Below, one piece after another: positions 34,661 through 43,562 of a stretch of DNA of 64,000 nt. Position 1 is the stretch's first letter. Each line of letters opens with the position of its first letter. The stretch is from DATJZG01 sp035499295. Its GTDB lineage: Bacteria > Myxococcota > Myxococcia > Myxococcales > Anaeromyxobacteraceae. A program made the translations under genes and the position numbers. The stretch covers positions 1-64,000 of the forward strand of contig DATJZG010000186.1 in assembly GCA_035499295.1 (NCBI GenBank), given 5' to 3'. The notes beneath the pieces were generated by a model. That model was not told the origin of the DNA. It made no database searches and was given only the letters and a program-made list of their open reading frames with translations.

Positions 34661-35458
34661 ATGAACGGATTGATGCAAGGGAAGCGAGCGGTGATCACCG
34701 GGGTCGCCAACGACCGCAGCATCGCCTGGCACATCGCCGAGCAGTTCCGGGCGCAGGGTGCCGAGCTCGTCTTCACCTATCCGGGCGAGGCGATGGGCAA
34801 GCGCGTGCTCCCGCTCGTCGAGCCCACCCACCCGGCCGCGGTCATCGACCTCGACGTCTCGAAGGACGAGGAGATCGACCGTGCCGTCTCCGAGGTTCGC
34901 AAGGTCTGGGACTCGGTGGACGTGCTCGTGCACTCCATCGGCTACGCCCCGCGCGAGGCGCTCGACGGCCGGTTCACCGACGTCACCACCCGGGAGGCGT
35001 GGCGGATCACGCTCGATGTCTCCGCCTACTCGCTCATCGCGCTGACGCGGGCCTTCCGGCCCATGATGAGGTCCGGGGCGTCGGTCCTGACCCTCACCTA
35101 CTACGGCGGCGAGAAGGTGGTGACGAACTACAACGTCATGGGGGTCGCCAAGGCGGCGCTGGAGGCCTCGGTGCGCTACTTGGCGGAGGACCTGGGCCGC
35201 GACGGCGTCCGCGTCAACGCCATCAGCGCCGGGCCCCTCAAGACGCTGGCCGCCGCCGGCATCAAGGGAATGCGCACGATGCTGAGCGAGAACGCCGAGA
35301 GGACGCCGCTCCGCCGCAACATCGAGCACGAGGAGGTCGGGAAGGCGGCGCTCTTCCTCTGCTCGGGCATGGCATCGGGGGTGACGGGCGAGGTCCTCTA
35401 CGTCGACGCCGGCCAGAACATCATGGGCGTCGTGCAGATGGGCGAGAGCAAGGGCTAG
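34661..35458 (+). CDS. fabI: Enoyl-[ACP] reductase FabI
   Basis: 265 residues from ATG 34661, with a GAAGGGAAG ribosome-binding site. ITGVANDRSIAWHIAEQ (about 12-28) is the NADH-binding signature. SIGYAPREALDG and the catalytic YNVMGVAK (Tyr-x6-Lys, about 155-162) identify the FabI group, followed by the substrate-binding loop AISAGPLKTLAA. It performs the last step of fatty acid elongation in the cytoplasm. Confidence 0.95.
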   Translation: MNGLMQGKRAVITGVANDRSIAWHIAEQFRAQGAELVFTYPGEAMGKRVLPLVEPTHPAAVIDLDVSKDEEIDRAVSEVRKVWDSVDVLVHSIGYAPREALDGRFTDVTTREAWRITLDVSAYSLIALTRAFRPMMRSGASVLTLTYYGGEKVVTNYNVMGVAKAALEASVRYLAEDLGRDGVRVNAISAGPLKTLAAAGIKGMRTMLSENAERTPLRRNIEHEEVGKAALFLCSGMASGVTGEVLYVDAGQNIMGVVQMGESKG

Positions 35459-35464
35459 GGGCTC

Positions 35465-36121
35465 CTACATGAACCGGCCGCGGGGGGCGTTCTCCCCCAC
35501 GAACGGGTTCGCGAGCCGCTCCTCCCCGAGCGTCCCCGCCGGGCCGTGCCCCGGGTAGAAGCGGACGTCGTCGCCGAGGGGGAAGAGCCGCTCGCGGATG
35601 GAGTCCACCAGGACGGCTCCGTCGCCCCCCGGCAGGTCCGTCCGGCCCACCGAGCCACGAAAGAGCGTGTCACCGGTGAAGAGCGCCCGGGCGCCCGGGA
35701 ACCAAAGGCTCACCGATCCGGGGCTGTGGCCGGGGGTGTGGAGGACCTTCCCCTCGTGCGATCCCACCCGGACCGGTTCGCCGTCGGCGAGGGTGCCCGC
35801 GACCTCCGGGGAGCGGGTGGTCCCGAAGCCGAAGGCGGCGGCCTGGGAGGGGAGGGCGCGCACGAAGGGCAGTTCGGCCGCGTGGATGTGGAAGGGCGCC
35901 CCGGTGCGCTCCCGCAGCTCCTCGGCTCCGGCGATGTGATCGACGTGACCGTGCGTCGCGAGGATGCGGCGGATCTCGAAGTCGCCGGGGTGGGCGAGCC
36001 CCAGGACCCGGAAGATCTCGCCTCCCGGATCGAGGACCAAGGCGTCGCTCGTCTCGGAGTCCGCGACGAGCCAGGTGTTCTCGGCGAAAGGTCCGACGAC
36101 GGCCTGGCGGACGACGAGCAC
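35465..36121 (-). CDS. MBL-fold hydrolase (glyoxalase II-like)
   Basis: 218 residues. Metal ligands are seen in THGHVDHIAG (about 56-65), HTPGHSPGS (about 129), FTGDTLF (about 149) and YPGHGP (about 190). The compact size and the RGSVGRTDLPGG motif match the YcbL/GloB-like group of hydroxyacylglutathione hydrolases. It converges on fabI with 6 bases between, and is 40 bases downstream of the erpA-like gene. Confidence 0.9.
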   Translation of the reverse strand: MLVVRQAVVGPFAENTWLVADSETSDALVLDPGGEIFRVLGLAHPGDFEIRRILATHGHVDHIAGAEELRERTGAPFHIHAAELPFVRALPSQAAAFGFGTTRSPEVAGTLADGEPVRVGSHEGKVLHTPGHSPGSVSLWFPGARALFTGDTLFRGSVGRTDLPGGDGAVLVDSIRERLFPLGDDVRFYPGHGPAGTLGEERLANPFVGENAPRGRFM

Positions 36122-36161
36122 CCCTGCGACCTCCCCGGACCCTCGAAGAGGCGGGGCGCGA

Positions 36162-36539
36162 CTACGGCGTGAAGGAGGACCCGCAGCCGCAGGTGTTGCG
36201 GGCGTTCGGGTTGTTGAACTTGAAGCCGGCGCCCTGCAGCCCGGTGACGTAGTCGATGGTCACTCCCTGCAGGTACATGGAGCTCATCGGGTCGACGTAT
36301 ACCTTGAGGCCGTCCTGGTCGACGACGAAGTCCCCGTCGCGGGCGGCGTTCTCGAAGTCCATCGAGTATTGAAAGCCAGAGCAGCCGCCGCCGACGACGC
36401 CGATCCGGATGCCGTGTCCCTGCAGGTTCTCTTGTTCGATGGCCGCTCTCACCATCTCCACGGCCTTTCCAGTCAGGCTCACGAAGGCAGGCGCCTCGGT
36501 GGTGGGAGTCGCGGTCGGGTTCAGCGTGGCGGTTTCCAT
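36162..36539 (-). CDS. A-type Fe-S carrier (ErpA/IscA family)
   Basis: 125 residues from ATG 36539, preceded by AGAGGAG. The three cluster-binding cysteines are in GGGCSGFQY (about 59) and TCGCGSSF (the last 10 residues). It carries an Fe-S cluster for insertion into target enzymes. The first 18 residues form a Thr/Pro-rich extension not seen in E. coli ErpA. Family is clear; ErpA, IscA or SufA cannot be told apart. Confidence 0.9.
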   Translation of the reverse strand: METATLNPTATPTTEAPAFVSLTGKAVEMVRAAIEQENLQGHGIRIGVVGGGCSGFQYSMDFENAARDGDFVVDQDGLKVYVDPMSSMYLQGVTIDYVTGLQGAGFKFNNPNARNTCGCGSSFTP

Positions 36540-36647
36540 TCTGGCTCCTCTGCGCTCGACGGAGGGGTCCTCCCTCCAACAGGACACAACATAACCGACG
36601 GGTTCCCCTGGGGCAACGAGAGGTCGCGCGCGATCGGCGAGGCGACC

Positions 36648-37352
36648 TTACTCGCGCCGCGCCAGGTGGCGCCCCCCGTCCACCGGCAAGACCGCCCCGG
36701 TGACGAAGGGGGAGTCGGCGAGGAAGCGGATCGCGCGCGCCACGTCGTCCGGGGAGCCGACCCTCCGGAGCGGGATACGGCTCGCCAGCCGACGCCGAAC
36801 CTTGGCGGTGTAGCTCTCCGGCCAGAGGACGGTGCCGGGCGCCACCGCGTTCACCCGAACCTCGGGCGCGAGCTCGACCGCGAGGGCCTCGGTGATGGCG
36901 CGGAGCGCCGCCTTGGACGCCCCGTAGGCCGAGTACCCGGACCAGGGGACGAGCGCGCCGCCCACGTCGAGCACGTTCACCACCGACCCTCGCGAGCGGC
37001 GCAAGAGCGGGAGGAGCGCGCGCACGAGGAGGAGCGGCGCCCGGGCGTTCACGGCGAGCTGGGCGTCGAAGAGGGCGGCGCCGGTGTCCTCGAGGGGGCG
37101 GCGCTCGAAGAGGGCGGCGCTGTTCACGAGCAGGTCGAGCCGATCGAAGCGCTGCCGCAAGGCGCGCGCCAGCCCGAGCGGCCCCTCGGGCGTGGAGAGG
37201 TCGGCGCGGATGGCGAGCAGGGAGCGCGGGGGCCGGTGGCTCCGGAAGTGGGCCACCACCCGGTAGCCGTTCCGAGCCAGGTCGAGGGCCAGGGCCCGCC
37301 CGACCCGCGTCCCCGCCCCGGTGACCAGGGCCACCCTGCGCGCCGCGGCCAC
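36648..37352 (-). CDS. SDR oxidoreductase, pteridine-reductase-like
   Basis: 234 residues. TGAGTRVGRALA near the start has Arg in the dinucleotide loop, the TGxxxRxG form of pteridine reductases that bind NADPH. NSAALFERRPLED, the catalytic YSAYGASKAAL (Tyr-x3-Lys) and PGTVLWPE follow. It may reduce a pteridine or folate. It begins 1 base after the stop of the adenosyltransferase gene. Confidence 0.82.
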   Translation of the reverse strand: MAAARRVALVTGAGTRVGRALALDLARNGYRVVAHFRSHRPPRSLLAIRADLSTPEGPLGLARALRQRFDRLDLLVNSAALFERRPLEDTGAALFDAQLAVNARAPLLLVRALLPLLRRSRGSVVNVLDVGGALVPWSGYSAYGASKAALRAITEALAVELAPEVRVNAVAPGTVLWPESYTAKVRRRLASRIPLRRVGSPDDVARAIRFLADSPFVTGAVLPVDGGRHLARRE

Positions 37353-37353
37353 G

Positions 37354-37920
37354 CTAGCTTCCCGAGCCGGGGGAAGGCGGGTGCCAGGGGACGTCGGGGA
37401 CGCCTGCGCGCCGGTTGGCGATCCGCGCCGCCACGAAGAGGAAGTCGGAGAGGCGGTTCAGGTAGGTGAGGATGTGCGGGTCGACCTCCGCGGTTCGGCC
37501 GAGCGCCACCACCCGCCGCTCGGCGCGGCGGCCGGCGGCGCGGGCGACGTGCAGGGCGCAGGCGATGCGGGCTCCGGCGGGCAGCACGAAGGCGCGCAGC
37601 GGCGGTAGCTCCTCCTCCCACCGGTCGATGGCCTGCTCGAGCTCCTCGACGCCCGCCGCTCCGACGCCGGGCACCGATCGGCGCCCCCGGCTCTCGCGAG
37701 GGCTCGCGAGCTCCGCCCCCAGGGAGAAGAGCTCGCCCTGCACCCGGGAAAGGTGCCGGTCGAGGTCTGGATCGGGGGAGAGAGAGCGCACGGCGCCGAT
37801 GAGCGCGTTGAGCTCGTCCACGGTGCCGTAGGCCTCCACCCGGGCATCGTCCTTGGGGACGCGGGCGCCCCCGAGGAGACTGGTCTCGCCGCCGTCGCCG
37901 GTCTTCGTGTAGATCTTCAT
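37354..37920 (-). CDS. Corrinoid adenosyltransferase (PduO type)
   Basis: 188 residues. MKIYTKTGDGGETSLLGG is the ATP-binding start. AYGTVDELNALIG (about 30) and YLNRLSDFLFVAAR (about 150) complete the PduO/MMAB signature. It adenosylates cob(I)alamin to coenzyme B12. A B12-dependent mutase is expected elsewhere. It is followed by the SDR gene at 1 base, forming a two-gene unit. Confidence 0.93.
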   Translation of the reverse strand: MKIYTKTGDGGETSLLGGARVPKDDARVEAYGTVDELNALIGAVRSLSPDPDLDRHLSRVQGELFSLGAELASPRESRGRRSVPGVGAAGVEELEQAIDRWEEELPPLRAFVLPAGARIACALHVARAAGRRAERRVVALGRTAEVDPHILTYLNRLSDFLFVAARIANRRAGVPDVPWHPPSPGSGS

Positions 37921-37947
37921 CCACAGGACTCGTTATCAGTCGCCGCC

Positions 37948-39294
37948 ATGACCCGCAACGCTCCCTTCGATCCCGAAGCGCTCGCCCAGGTCGGGCGGGC
38001 GGCGGCCCGTCTCGCCTGGGACGGAGGCATGAGCGTCCTGAAGCCCGACGGGCAGGTCGTCCCCATTCCCCTGGTGGCGGAGCCCGAGGTCTACACGCGC
38101 GACGAGCTCGCCTGGGTGGCCGCGGAGTCGAGGGCGATCCTCTCCGGCGCGGTGAAGGTCGCCCGGGTCCTCCTCGAGCGAGGCGACGCGCGCGACGTCG
38201 AGGCGCTCTCCGGCCCGTTCGAGGGGCTCGAGGCCGAGGCCATGTCTCGGCTCTTCGAGGAAGCCCCTTGCCCGGCGGTCGTGGCCCGGGTGGACTTCCT
38301 CGTCCCCAGGGACGGGGGAAGGCCGCGGGCGCTCGAGCTCAACGCCACCATCCCTGCCATGCCGGCCTACGCCGACCTGGCGGCCCACTCCTGGCTCCGG
38401 GCAGCGGCCCGGGCGCGCGGGTTCACCCCGCGCGCGGAACGGGAGCTCGTCGCGCTCTGCGGCAGTCACATGGAATCCTTGCGCGAGACCCTCCTCGCCT
38501 ACTACCGCTTTCGCGGCGGGAACCGGGAGCGGCCGTCGATCGCCATCGTCGCCCGTCCGGGCGACGCGCAGATCGGGGAGCTGCGCCGGCTGGCCGAGCA
38601 CTTCCGGCAGATGGGCCACCGGGCCGAGAACCTGGTCCCCATGGAGACGGACCCGGATCGGTACGACCTCCTCTATCGACACGTGTGGGCGCACCGGACC
38701 CCGCCCGAGTCCCCGTTCGCCCGAGCGCTGCGCGCGCCGGCGCGCTGGGTCCTCGCGAACCCCGTGAACGGGCTGCTCGAGGCGAAGGCGCTCTTCGCCC
38801 GCCTTTCGGAGGCGGCCGAGGACCGGGCGCTGTGCGAGAGGGCCGGACTCGACGGGCGCGAGCGCGAGGCTGCCGAGCGCCTCCCCTTCACCCGCCTTCA
38901 CTCGGAGGCGCTGGTGGGAAGGCTCCTCGCCGAGCGCGAGGGCTTCGTCTTGAAGCGCAGCTGGGACTACGGCGGAAAGAGCGTTTACCTGGGCGCCGAG
39001 ATGGAGCCGGCGGCCTGGGAGAAGGTGGTGCGGGAGGCCGCCTCCGACCGGCGCGGGGGCGGGTTCGTGGCCCAGGAGCGCATCTTCGCGGTGCGACGGA
39101 CCGCGACCCGCATCGCCCCGGAGGGGATATCGGCCGGGGATCTCGTCCGCGACATCTCCACCTACAGTGGCCTGCTCCCGGTCCACCCGGCGGGGAGCGT
39201 GGTGCGAGCCGCCGCCTCGCCCATCGTCAACATCCTCGGAGGTGGAGGGCTCGCGCCGGTCCTACCCGAGGACGTGTACGCGAAGCTCCTCTAG
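37948..39294 (+). CDS. ATP-grasp-like protein (glutathionylspermidine synthase-like)
   Basis: 448 residues from ATG 37948, divergent from the adenosyltransferase. RPRALELNATIPAMPAYADL (about 131-150) and FVLKRSWDYGGKSVYLG (about 332-348) look like metal- and ATP-binding parts of a circularly permuted ATP-grasp fold. SIAIVARPGDAQIGELRRL is a Rossmann-like segment between them. A ligase joining an amine to a carboxylate is likely, but the substrates are unknown. Confidence 0.65.
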   Translation: MTRNAPFDPEALAQVGRAAARLAWDGGMSVLKPDGQVVPIPLVAEPEVYTRDELAWVAAESRAILSGAVKVARVLLERGDARDVEALSGPFEGLEAEAMSRLFEEAPCPAVVARVDFLVPRDGGRPRALELNATIPAMPAYADLAAHSWLRAAARARGFTPRAERELVALCGSHMESLRETLLAYYRFRGGNRERPSIAIVARPGDAQIGELRRLAEHFRQMGHRAENLVPMETDPDRYDLLYRHVWAHRTPPESPFARALRAPARWVLANPVNGLLEAKALFARLSEAAEDRALCERAGLDGREREAAERLPFTRLHSEALVGRLLAEREGFVLKRSWDYGGKSVYLGAEMEPAAWEKVVREAASDRRGGGFVAQERIFAVRRTATRIAPEGISAGDLVRDISTYSGLLPVHPAGSVVRAAASPIVNILGGGGLAPVLPEDVYAKLL

Positions 39295-39376
39295 AGTTCT
39301 GCCGCGCTCGGGGGCCGGAAGGAGCCCTGGACCGAAATTGGAGCCCCGGAGCTCTTCCCTGCTAGGCTTTGGCCGA

Positions 39377-40366
39377 GTGCCGGGAAAAGCCAAGATCCTC
39401 GTCGTCGACGACTCGCGTTCCCAGCTCGAGTGGATCACCAAGATCCTGACGGGCGACGGCTACCGGGTGACCACGGCCGCCGACGGCCGCGAGGCTCTGC
39501 GCAAGTGGCACGCCGAGCGGCCGGACCTGGTGCTGCTCGACATGATCCTTCCCGACATGGACGGGCTCCAGGTGCTGAGGTTCTTCAAGCAGCGGCAGCA
39601 AAAGGAGGAGGACGAGGTCTTCGTGCCGGTGATTCTCCTCTCGGTCAAGGCCGACCTCGACTCGCGCGTGAAGGGGCTGCAGATCGGCGCCGACGACTTC
39701 CTCGCCAAGCCCTTCGCCGACGCCGAGGTGCTGGCGCGCGCCGCCGCCATGCTTCGCATCAAGGCCCTGCAGGACCAGCTTCGCGACGCCAAGAAGCAGC
39801 TGGAGAAGCTCTCCATCGAGGACGGGCTCACCAAGCTCTTCAACCATCGCCACTTCCAGGAAGAGTTGCGCCGCGAGTTCGGGCGCGCCGCGCGCTACAA
39901 CGACCCCCTGTCGCTCATCATGATCGACCTCGATCACTTCAAGACGGTGAACGACAACCACGGTCACCCGTTCGGCGACAAGGTGCTGCGGGAGTCGGCG
40001 GCGCGGATCCGAGGCAGCGTGCGCGACACGGACATCTGCGCGCGCTACGGCGGAGAGGAGTTCGTCGTCATCCTGCCGAAGACCCCGCTGTCCGGCGCGC
40101 TCAAGGTGGCCACCCGCATCCACGAGTCGTTCCGCGAGAACCCGTTCGTGAACGACACCCGGCTCGCACCGCGGGACGGGGGACCGCCGGCCAGCGTCAC
40201 CGTCACCACCTCGCTCGGCGTCGCCTCCTATCCGTCCCCGCAGACGAACAGCGCCGAGGCGCTGGTCAAGTCGGCCGACGAGGCGCTCTACCGGGCGAAG
40301 AAGACCCGCGACGCCATCGCGATATCGCACGCGGTCGGCTATGCCTTCGACGCCAAGCCGCAGTAG
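39377..40366 (+). CDS. Response regulator with diguanylate cyclase output (PleD-like)
   Basis: 329 residues, GTG start. A receiver domain (KILVVDDSRSQLEW, phospho-acceptor Asp in LVLLDMILPD, about 54) is joined by a coiled linker to a GGDEF domain with an active GGEEF (CARYGGEEFVV, about 222). An RxxD inhibitory site (RDTD) lies 5 residues before it, so c-di-GMP feedback is expected. TTGGAG and TAGGCT upstream may be a promoter that starts very close to the GTG. Confidence 0.92.
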   Translation: MPGKAKILVVDDSRSQLEWITKILTGDGYRVTTAADGREALRKWHAERPDLVLLDMILPDMDGLQVLRFFKQRQQKEEDEVFVPVILLSVKADLDSRVKGLQIGADDFLAKPFADAEVLARAAAMLRIKALQDQLRDAKKQLEKLSIEDGLTKLFNHRHFQEELRREFGRAARYNDPLSLIMIDLDHFKTVNDNHGHPFGDKVLRESAARIRGSVRDTDICARYGGEEFVVILPKTPLSGALKVATRIHESFRENPFVNDTRLAPRDGGPPASVTVTTSLGVASYPSPQTNSAEALVKSADEALYRAKKTRDAIAISHAVGYAFDAKPQ

Positions 40367-40424
40367 CCCTTGTCGAACTCCCGGGGCCTGAGCGCCCCAC
40401 CCACCCTGTGCGATGGAGTCATCC

Positions 40425-40454
40425 TTGACCCGGGTACGCGGATACCCGTAGTCT
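40425..40454 (+). promoter_or_regulatory. Promoter with a palindromic spacer
   Basis: TTGACC (40425-40430) and TAGTCT (40449-40454) are separated by exactly 18 bases. Those 18 bases are a perfect inverted repeat, CGGGTA-CGCGGA-TACCCG. A regulator bound there would sit between the two promoter elements, as MerR-type activators or repressors do. It precedes the histidine kinase gene by about 60 bases. Confidence 0.5.
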
Positions 40455-40512
40455 GCGCCCCCTAATCCACCGAAATCACGGGACCCCGGGTCTCTCTAAC
40501 CTGGACCGGTGC

Positions 40513-42057
40513 ATGCAGAATTCGAAATCGGCCATGGAGCCGAACGTAGAGACCATGCCTGAAGTCGCGATCTCCCGGGAGGCGACCCTGCTCCTCGTGG
40601 ACGACGACGAGCACGTCCGCCGGGCGCTGCGGCGGGTCCTGCGCCGGACTCCGTGCACGGTCCTCGACGCCGCGGACGGCCCCTCGGCCCTCGAGATCCT
40701 GGCGAGCGAGCCGGTGCACGTGGTGGTGTCCGACTACCGCATGCCGGGGATGAACGGCGTGGAACTCCTGCGCATCGTGAAGGAGCGCTTCCCGCGGGTC
40801 CAGCGCGTGCTCCTCACCGGCCAGGCCGATAGCGCCGCCATCGAGGAAGCGGTGAACCAGTCGGAGATCTTCCGCTTCATCTGGAAGCCCTGGGACGACG
40901 GACATCTCCTCCTCACCATCCAGGACGCCGTCGACCAGTACTGGGTCGCCGACGAGAACCTGCGGCTCCAGGCGCTGCTCACCGCCCGCTCGGCGGACCT
41001 GGAGCGCCTGAACCGGGAGCTCGACGCCAAGCTCGAGGCGCGCACCGAGGCGCTGCGGCAGGCCGCCGACGAGTGGCGCACTTGTTTCGATGCCATCGGG
41101 GACCCGCTCGCCATCATTCGCAACGGATGCGAGGTGGTCCGCGCCAACAGCGCCTTCGCCCGGCGCGCCGGCGTCACCCTGAACGGGCTGCCCGGCCTCC
41201 GCTGCCAGGGGCACGCCTTCGGGGAGCTGCCCTGCCCGAAGCTCTTCCTCGCCGACGCCGCGGAGCGCGAGATCGTGCACGGCAACCGCTCCTGGCTCCT
41301 GCGCGGGTTCCCCTTCGGGAGCGTGGCCCTGGTGGTGGTCTACAAGGACGTGACCCAGGAGCGCGAGGTCACGCGCCGCCTCTTCCAGGCGGAGAAGATG
41401 GCCGCGCTCGGCCAGCTCGCCGGGGGCGTGGCGCACGAGATCAACAACCCGCTCGGCGGCATCATGGCCTTCGCCCAGATCATGAGCCAGGACGAGCGCC
41501 CGCCCGACGACCTCGAGCACCTGCGCCTCATCAGCGACGCGGCTATGCGCGCGAAGAAGATCGTGGAGTCCTTGCTGCGCTTCTCGCGTATCCCCAAGGA
41601 GCACGAGCGCGGCGAGGTCGACCTGCGCAAGGTCGTCGAGGACGCCCTCGTCCTCCTGCAGTCGCAGATCCGCGGCAAGGTCGAGGTGTCGCGCTCCCTC
41701 GAGCCCGCGAAGACGCTGGGGAATGCCAACCAGCTGCAGCAGATTGCGGTCAACCTCGTCGTGAATGCATCCCAGGCGATGGGGGGCAAGGGGCGCATCC
41801 AGGTTGCCACCGGTCCGGGCGCACCCGGGCGGGTGCGCATGGCGGTGTCCGACAACGGACCGGGGGTACCGCAGGAGCTCGCCGAGCGCATCTTCGAGCC
41901 GTTCTTCACCACCAAGCCGGAGGGGCAGGGCACCGGGCTCGGCCTCTCCATCTGTTACCGGATCGCCGAGGAGCACGGCGGCAGCATTCGACTCGAGAAG
42001 GGACCGGAGGGCGGCGCCTGCTTCGTCGTCGACCTGCCGGCGGGAGCTGGGGAATGA
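40513..42057 (+). CDS. Histidine kinase with N-terminal receiver and PAS
   Basis: 514 residues. Receiver (ATLLLVDDDEHVRRALRR, Asp in VVSDYRMPGMNG, about 77), a coiled-coil (about 150-185), a PAS-like domain (about 186-285), the dimerisation domain with His in GGVAHEINNPLGG (about 316) and an ATPase domain (NAVNLVVNASQAM-like stretch, DNGPGVP, GTGLGLS). It lacks membrane segments, so it senses cytoplasmic signals. It overlaps the NtrC-type gene by ATGA. In-frame ATGs at codons 8 and 15 are alternative starts. Confidence 0.9.
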   Translation: MQNSKSAMEPNVETMPEVAISREATLLLVDDDEHVRRALRRVLRRTPCTVLDAADGPSALEILASEPVHVVVSDYRMPGMNGVELLRIVKERFPRVQRVLLTGQADSAAIEEAVNQSEIFRFIWKPWDDGHLLLTIQDAVDQYWVADENLRLQALLTARSADLERLNRELDAKLEARTEALRQAADEWRTCFDAIGDPLAIIRNGCEVVRANSAFARRAGVTLNGLPGLRCQGHAFGELPCPKLFLADAAEREIVHGNRSWLLRGFPFGSVALVVVYKDVTQEREVTRRLFQAEKMAALGQLAGGVAHEINNPLGGIMAFAQIMSQDERPPDDLEHLRLISDAAMRAKKIVESLLRFSRIPKEHERGEVDLRKVVEDALVLLQSQIRGKVEVSRSLEPAKTLGNANQLQQIAVNLVVNASQAMGGKGRIQVATGPGAPGRVRMAVSDNGPGVPQELAERIFEPFFTTKPEGQGTGLGLSICYRIAEEHGGSIRLEKGPEGGACFVVDLPAGAGE

Positions 42058-43535
42058 GCGGAGGACCTCCGATGGAAGAGACCGTGAAGTCTGCTCGGGT
42101 GCTGGTCGTGGACGATGAGCCCAGCCTCCTCAAGGCGCTGGAAGCGCTCCTGCGGAAGAAGGGGCACGACGTCATCGCGCTCGACTCCCCCATCACCGCC
42201 ACCCAGCGGCTGGCCCAGGAGGACTTCGACGTGGCCATGCTCGACATCAAGATGCCCGAGCTCTCGGGCATCGAGCTCCTGAACGCCGTGAAGCATCGGC
42301 GCCCGGAGGTCGAGGTGGTGATGATGACCGGCCACGCCACCGTCGAGACGGCGCTCGCCGCCATGAAGGCCGGCGCCTACGACTACCTCACCAAGCCCTT
42401 CGAGGACGTGGAGCGGGTGGCGCACGTCGTCGCCCGCGCCGCCGAGCGCAAGCGGCTGTGCGACCGGAACCGGGAGCTCGAGACCCGGCTCGAGGCGCTC
42501 GAGGGCGCACAGGGGCTTGTCGGCAACTCCGGCGCCATGCGCGACGTGATGCGCATGATCGAGGCGGTCGCCTACAGCGCCGCCACCGTCCTCGTGAACG
42601 GGGAGAGCGGCACCGGCAAGGAGCTCGTGGCCCGGGCCCTTCACGCGCGCAGCCCGCGCCGCGCCCAGGCCTTCGTGGCTCTCAACTGCGGTGCGCTCAC
42701 CGAGACCCTGCTCGAGAGCGAGCTCTTCGGGCACGTGAAGGGGGCCTTCACCGGCGCCAACCGCGACCAGAAGGGGCTCTTCGAGGCCGCCAACGGCGGG
42801 ACCATCTTCCTCGACGAAATCGGCGACATCCCCCTCTCCACCCAGGTCCGGCTGCTGCGGGTCCTGCAGGAGGGAGAGATCAAGCGGGTCGGCTCGGCCG
42901 ACTCGGTGAAGGTGGACGTGCGGGTCATCGCCGCCACCCACCGCGACCTCCCCAAGCTCGTGCGGGCGGGGCGCTTCCGCGAGGACCTCTTCTACCGGCT
43001 CAACGTCATCGCCATCCCGCTGCCCCCGCTGCGGGACCGGCTCGACGACGTGGCGCTGCTCGCTCACCACTTCGTGCGCCGCTACAACGACCGGCTGGGG
43101 AAGAAGGTGCGAACGCTGGCGGCGGAGGCCATCGAGCTCCTCTGCAGCTACCGCTGGCCCGGCAACGTCCGCGAGCTGGAGAACGCCATCGAGCGCGCAG
43201 TGGTTCTGTGCCGCGGCGAAACCATCCTGCCGGCCGACCTGCCGCCCTCCATCAGCGGTCGCACCGCCCCGGTCCTGCGCGACGTGTCCGGCGGCGCCGA
43301 CGAGACCGAGCTCCTCGGGCTCAGCTACGCCTCGGCGAAGGACGCGGCGCTGCGCCGTTTCGAGAAGCGCTACGTCGAGGCGCTCATGAAGGCCTGCGAC
43401 AACAACATCTCCGCGGCCGCGCGCAAGGCGGGGATGGACCGCTCCAACTTCAAGCGGGTGCTGAGGAAGTACCGCAGCGACGTGGAGGCGGACGACGGCG
43501 ACTCCGGACCGGAGGCGCCCCAGGCGACGGCCTGA
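42054..43535 (+). CDS. NtrC-family sigma-54 response regulator
   Basis: 493 residues. Receiver (RVLVVDDEPSLLKALEALL, Asp in AMLDIKMPELSG, about 64), AAA+ domain with Walker A GESGTGKE (about 183), the sigma-54 contacting GAFTGA loop (about 230), Walker B IFLDEIGD and a Fis-type helix-turn-helix at the end (NNISAAARKAGMDRSNFKRV). The ATGA overlap makes the upstream histidine kinase its cognate partner. Targets are unknown; they should have -24/-12 promoters. Confidence 0.94.
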   Translation: MSGGPPMEETVKSARVLVVDDEPSLLKALEALLRKKGHDVIALDSPITATQRLAQEDFDVAMLDIKMPELSGIELLNAVKHRRPEVEVVMMTGHATVETALAAMKAGAYDYLTKPFEDVERVAHVVARAAERKRLCDRNRELETRLEALEGAQGLVGNSGAMRDVMRMIEAVAYSAATVLVNGESGTGKELVARALHARSPRRAQAFVALNCGALTETLLESELFGHVKGAFTGANRDQKGLFEAANGGTIFLDEIGDIPLSTQVRLLRVLQEGEIKRVGSADSVKVDVRVIAATHRDLPKLVRAGRFREDLFYRLNVIAIPLPPLRDRLDDVALLAHHFVRRYNDRLGKKVRTLAAEAIELLCSYRWPGNVRELENAIERAVVLCRGETILPADLPPSISGRTAPVLRDVSGGADETELLGLSYASAKDAALRRFEKRYVEALMKACDNNISAAARKAGMDRSNFKRVLRKYRSDVEADDGDSGPEAPQATA

Positions 43536-43562
43536 GAGGGCGGGCCGCCGCCGTTCCTGCGC

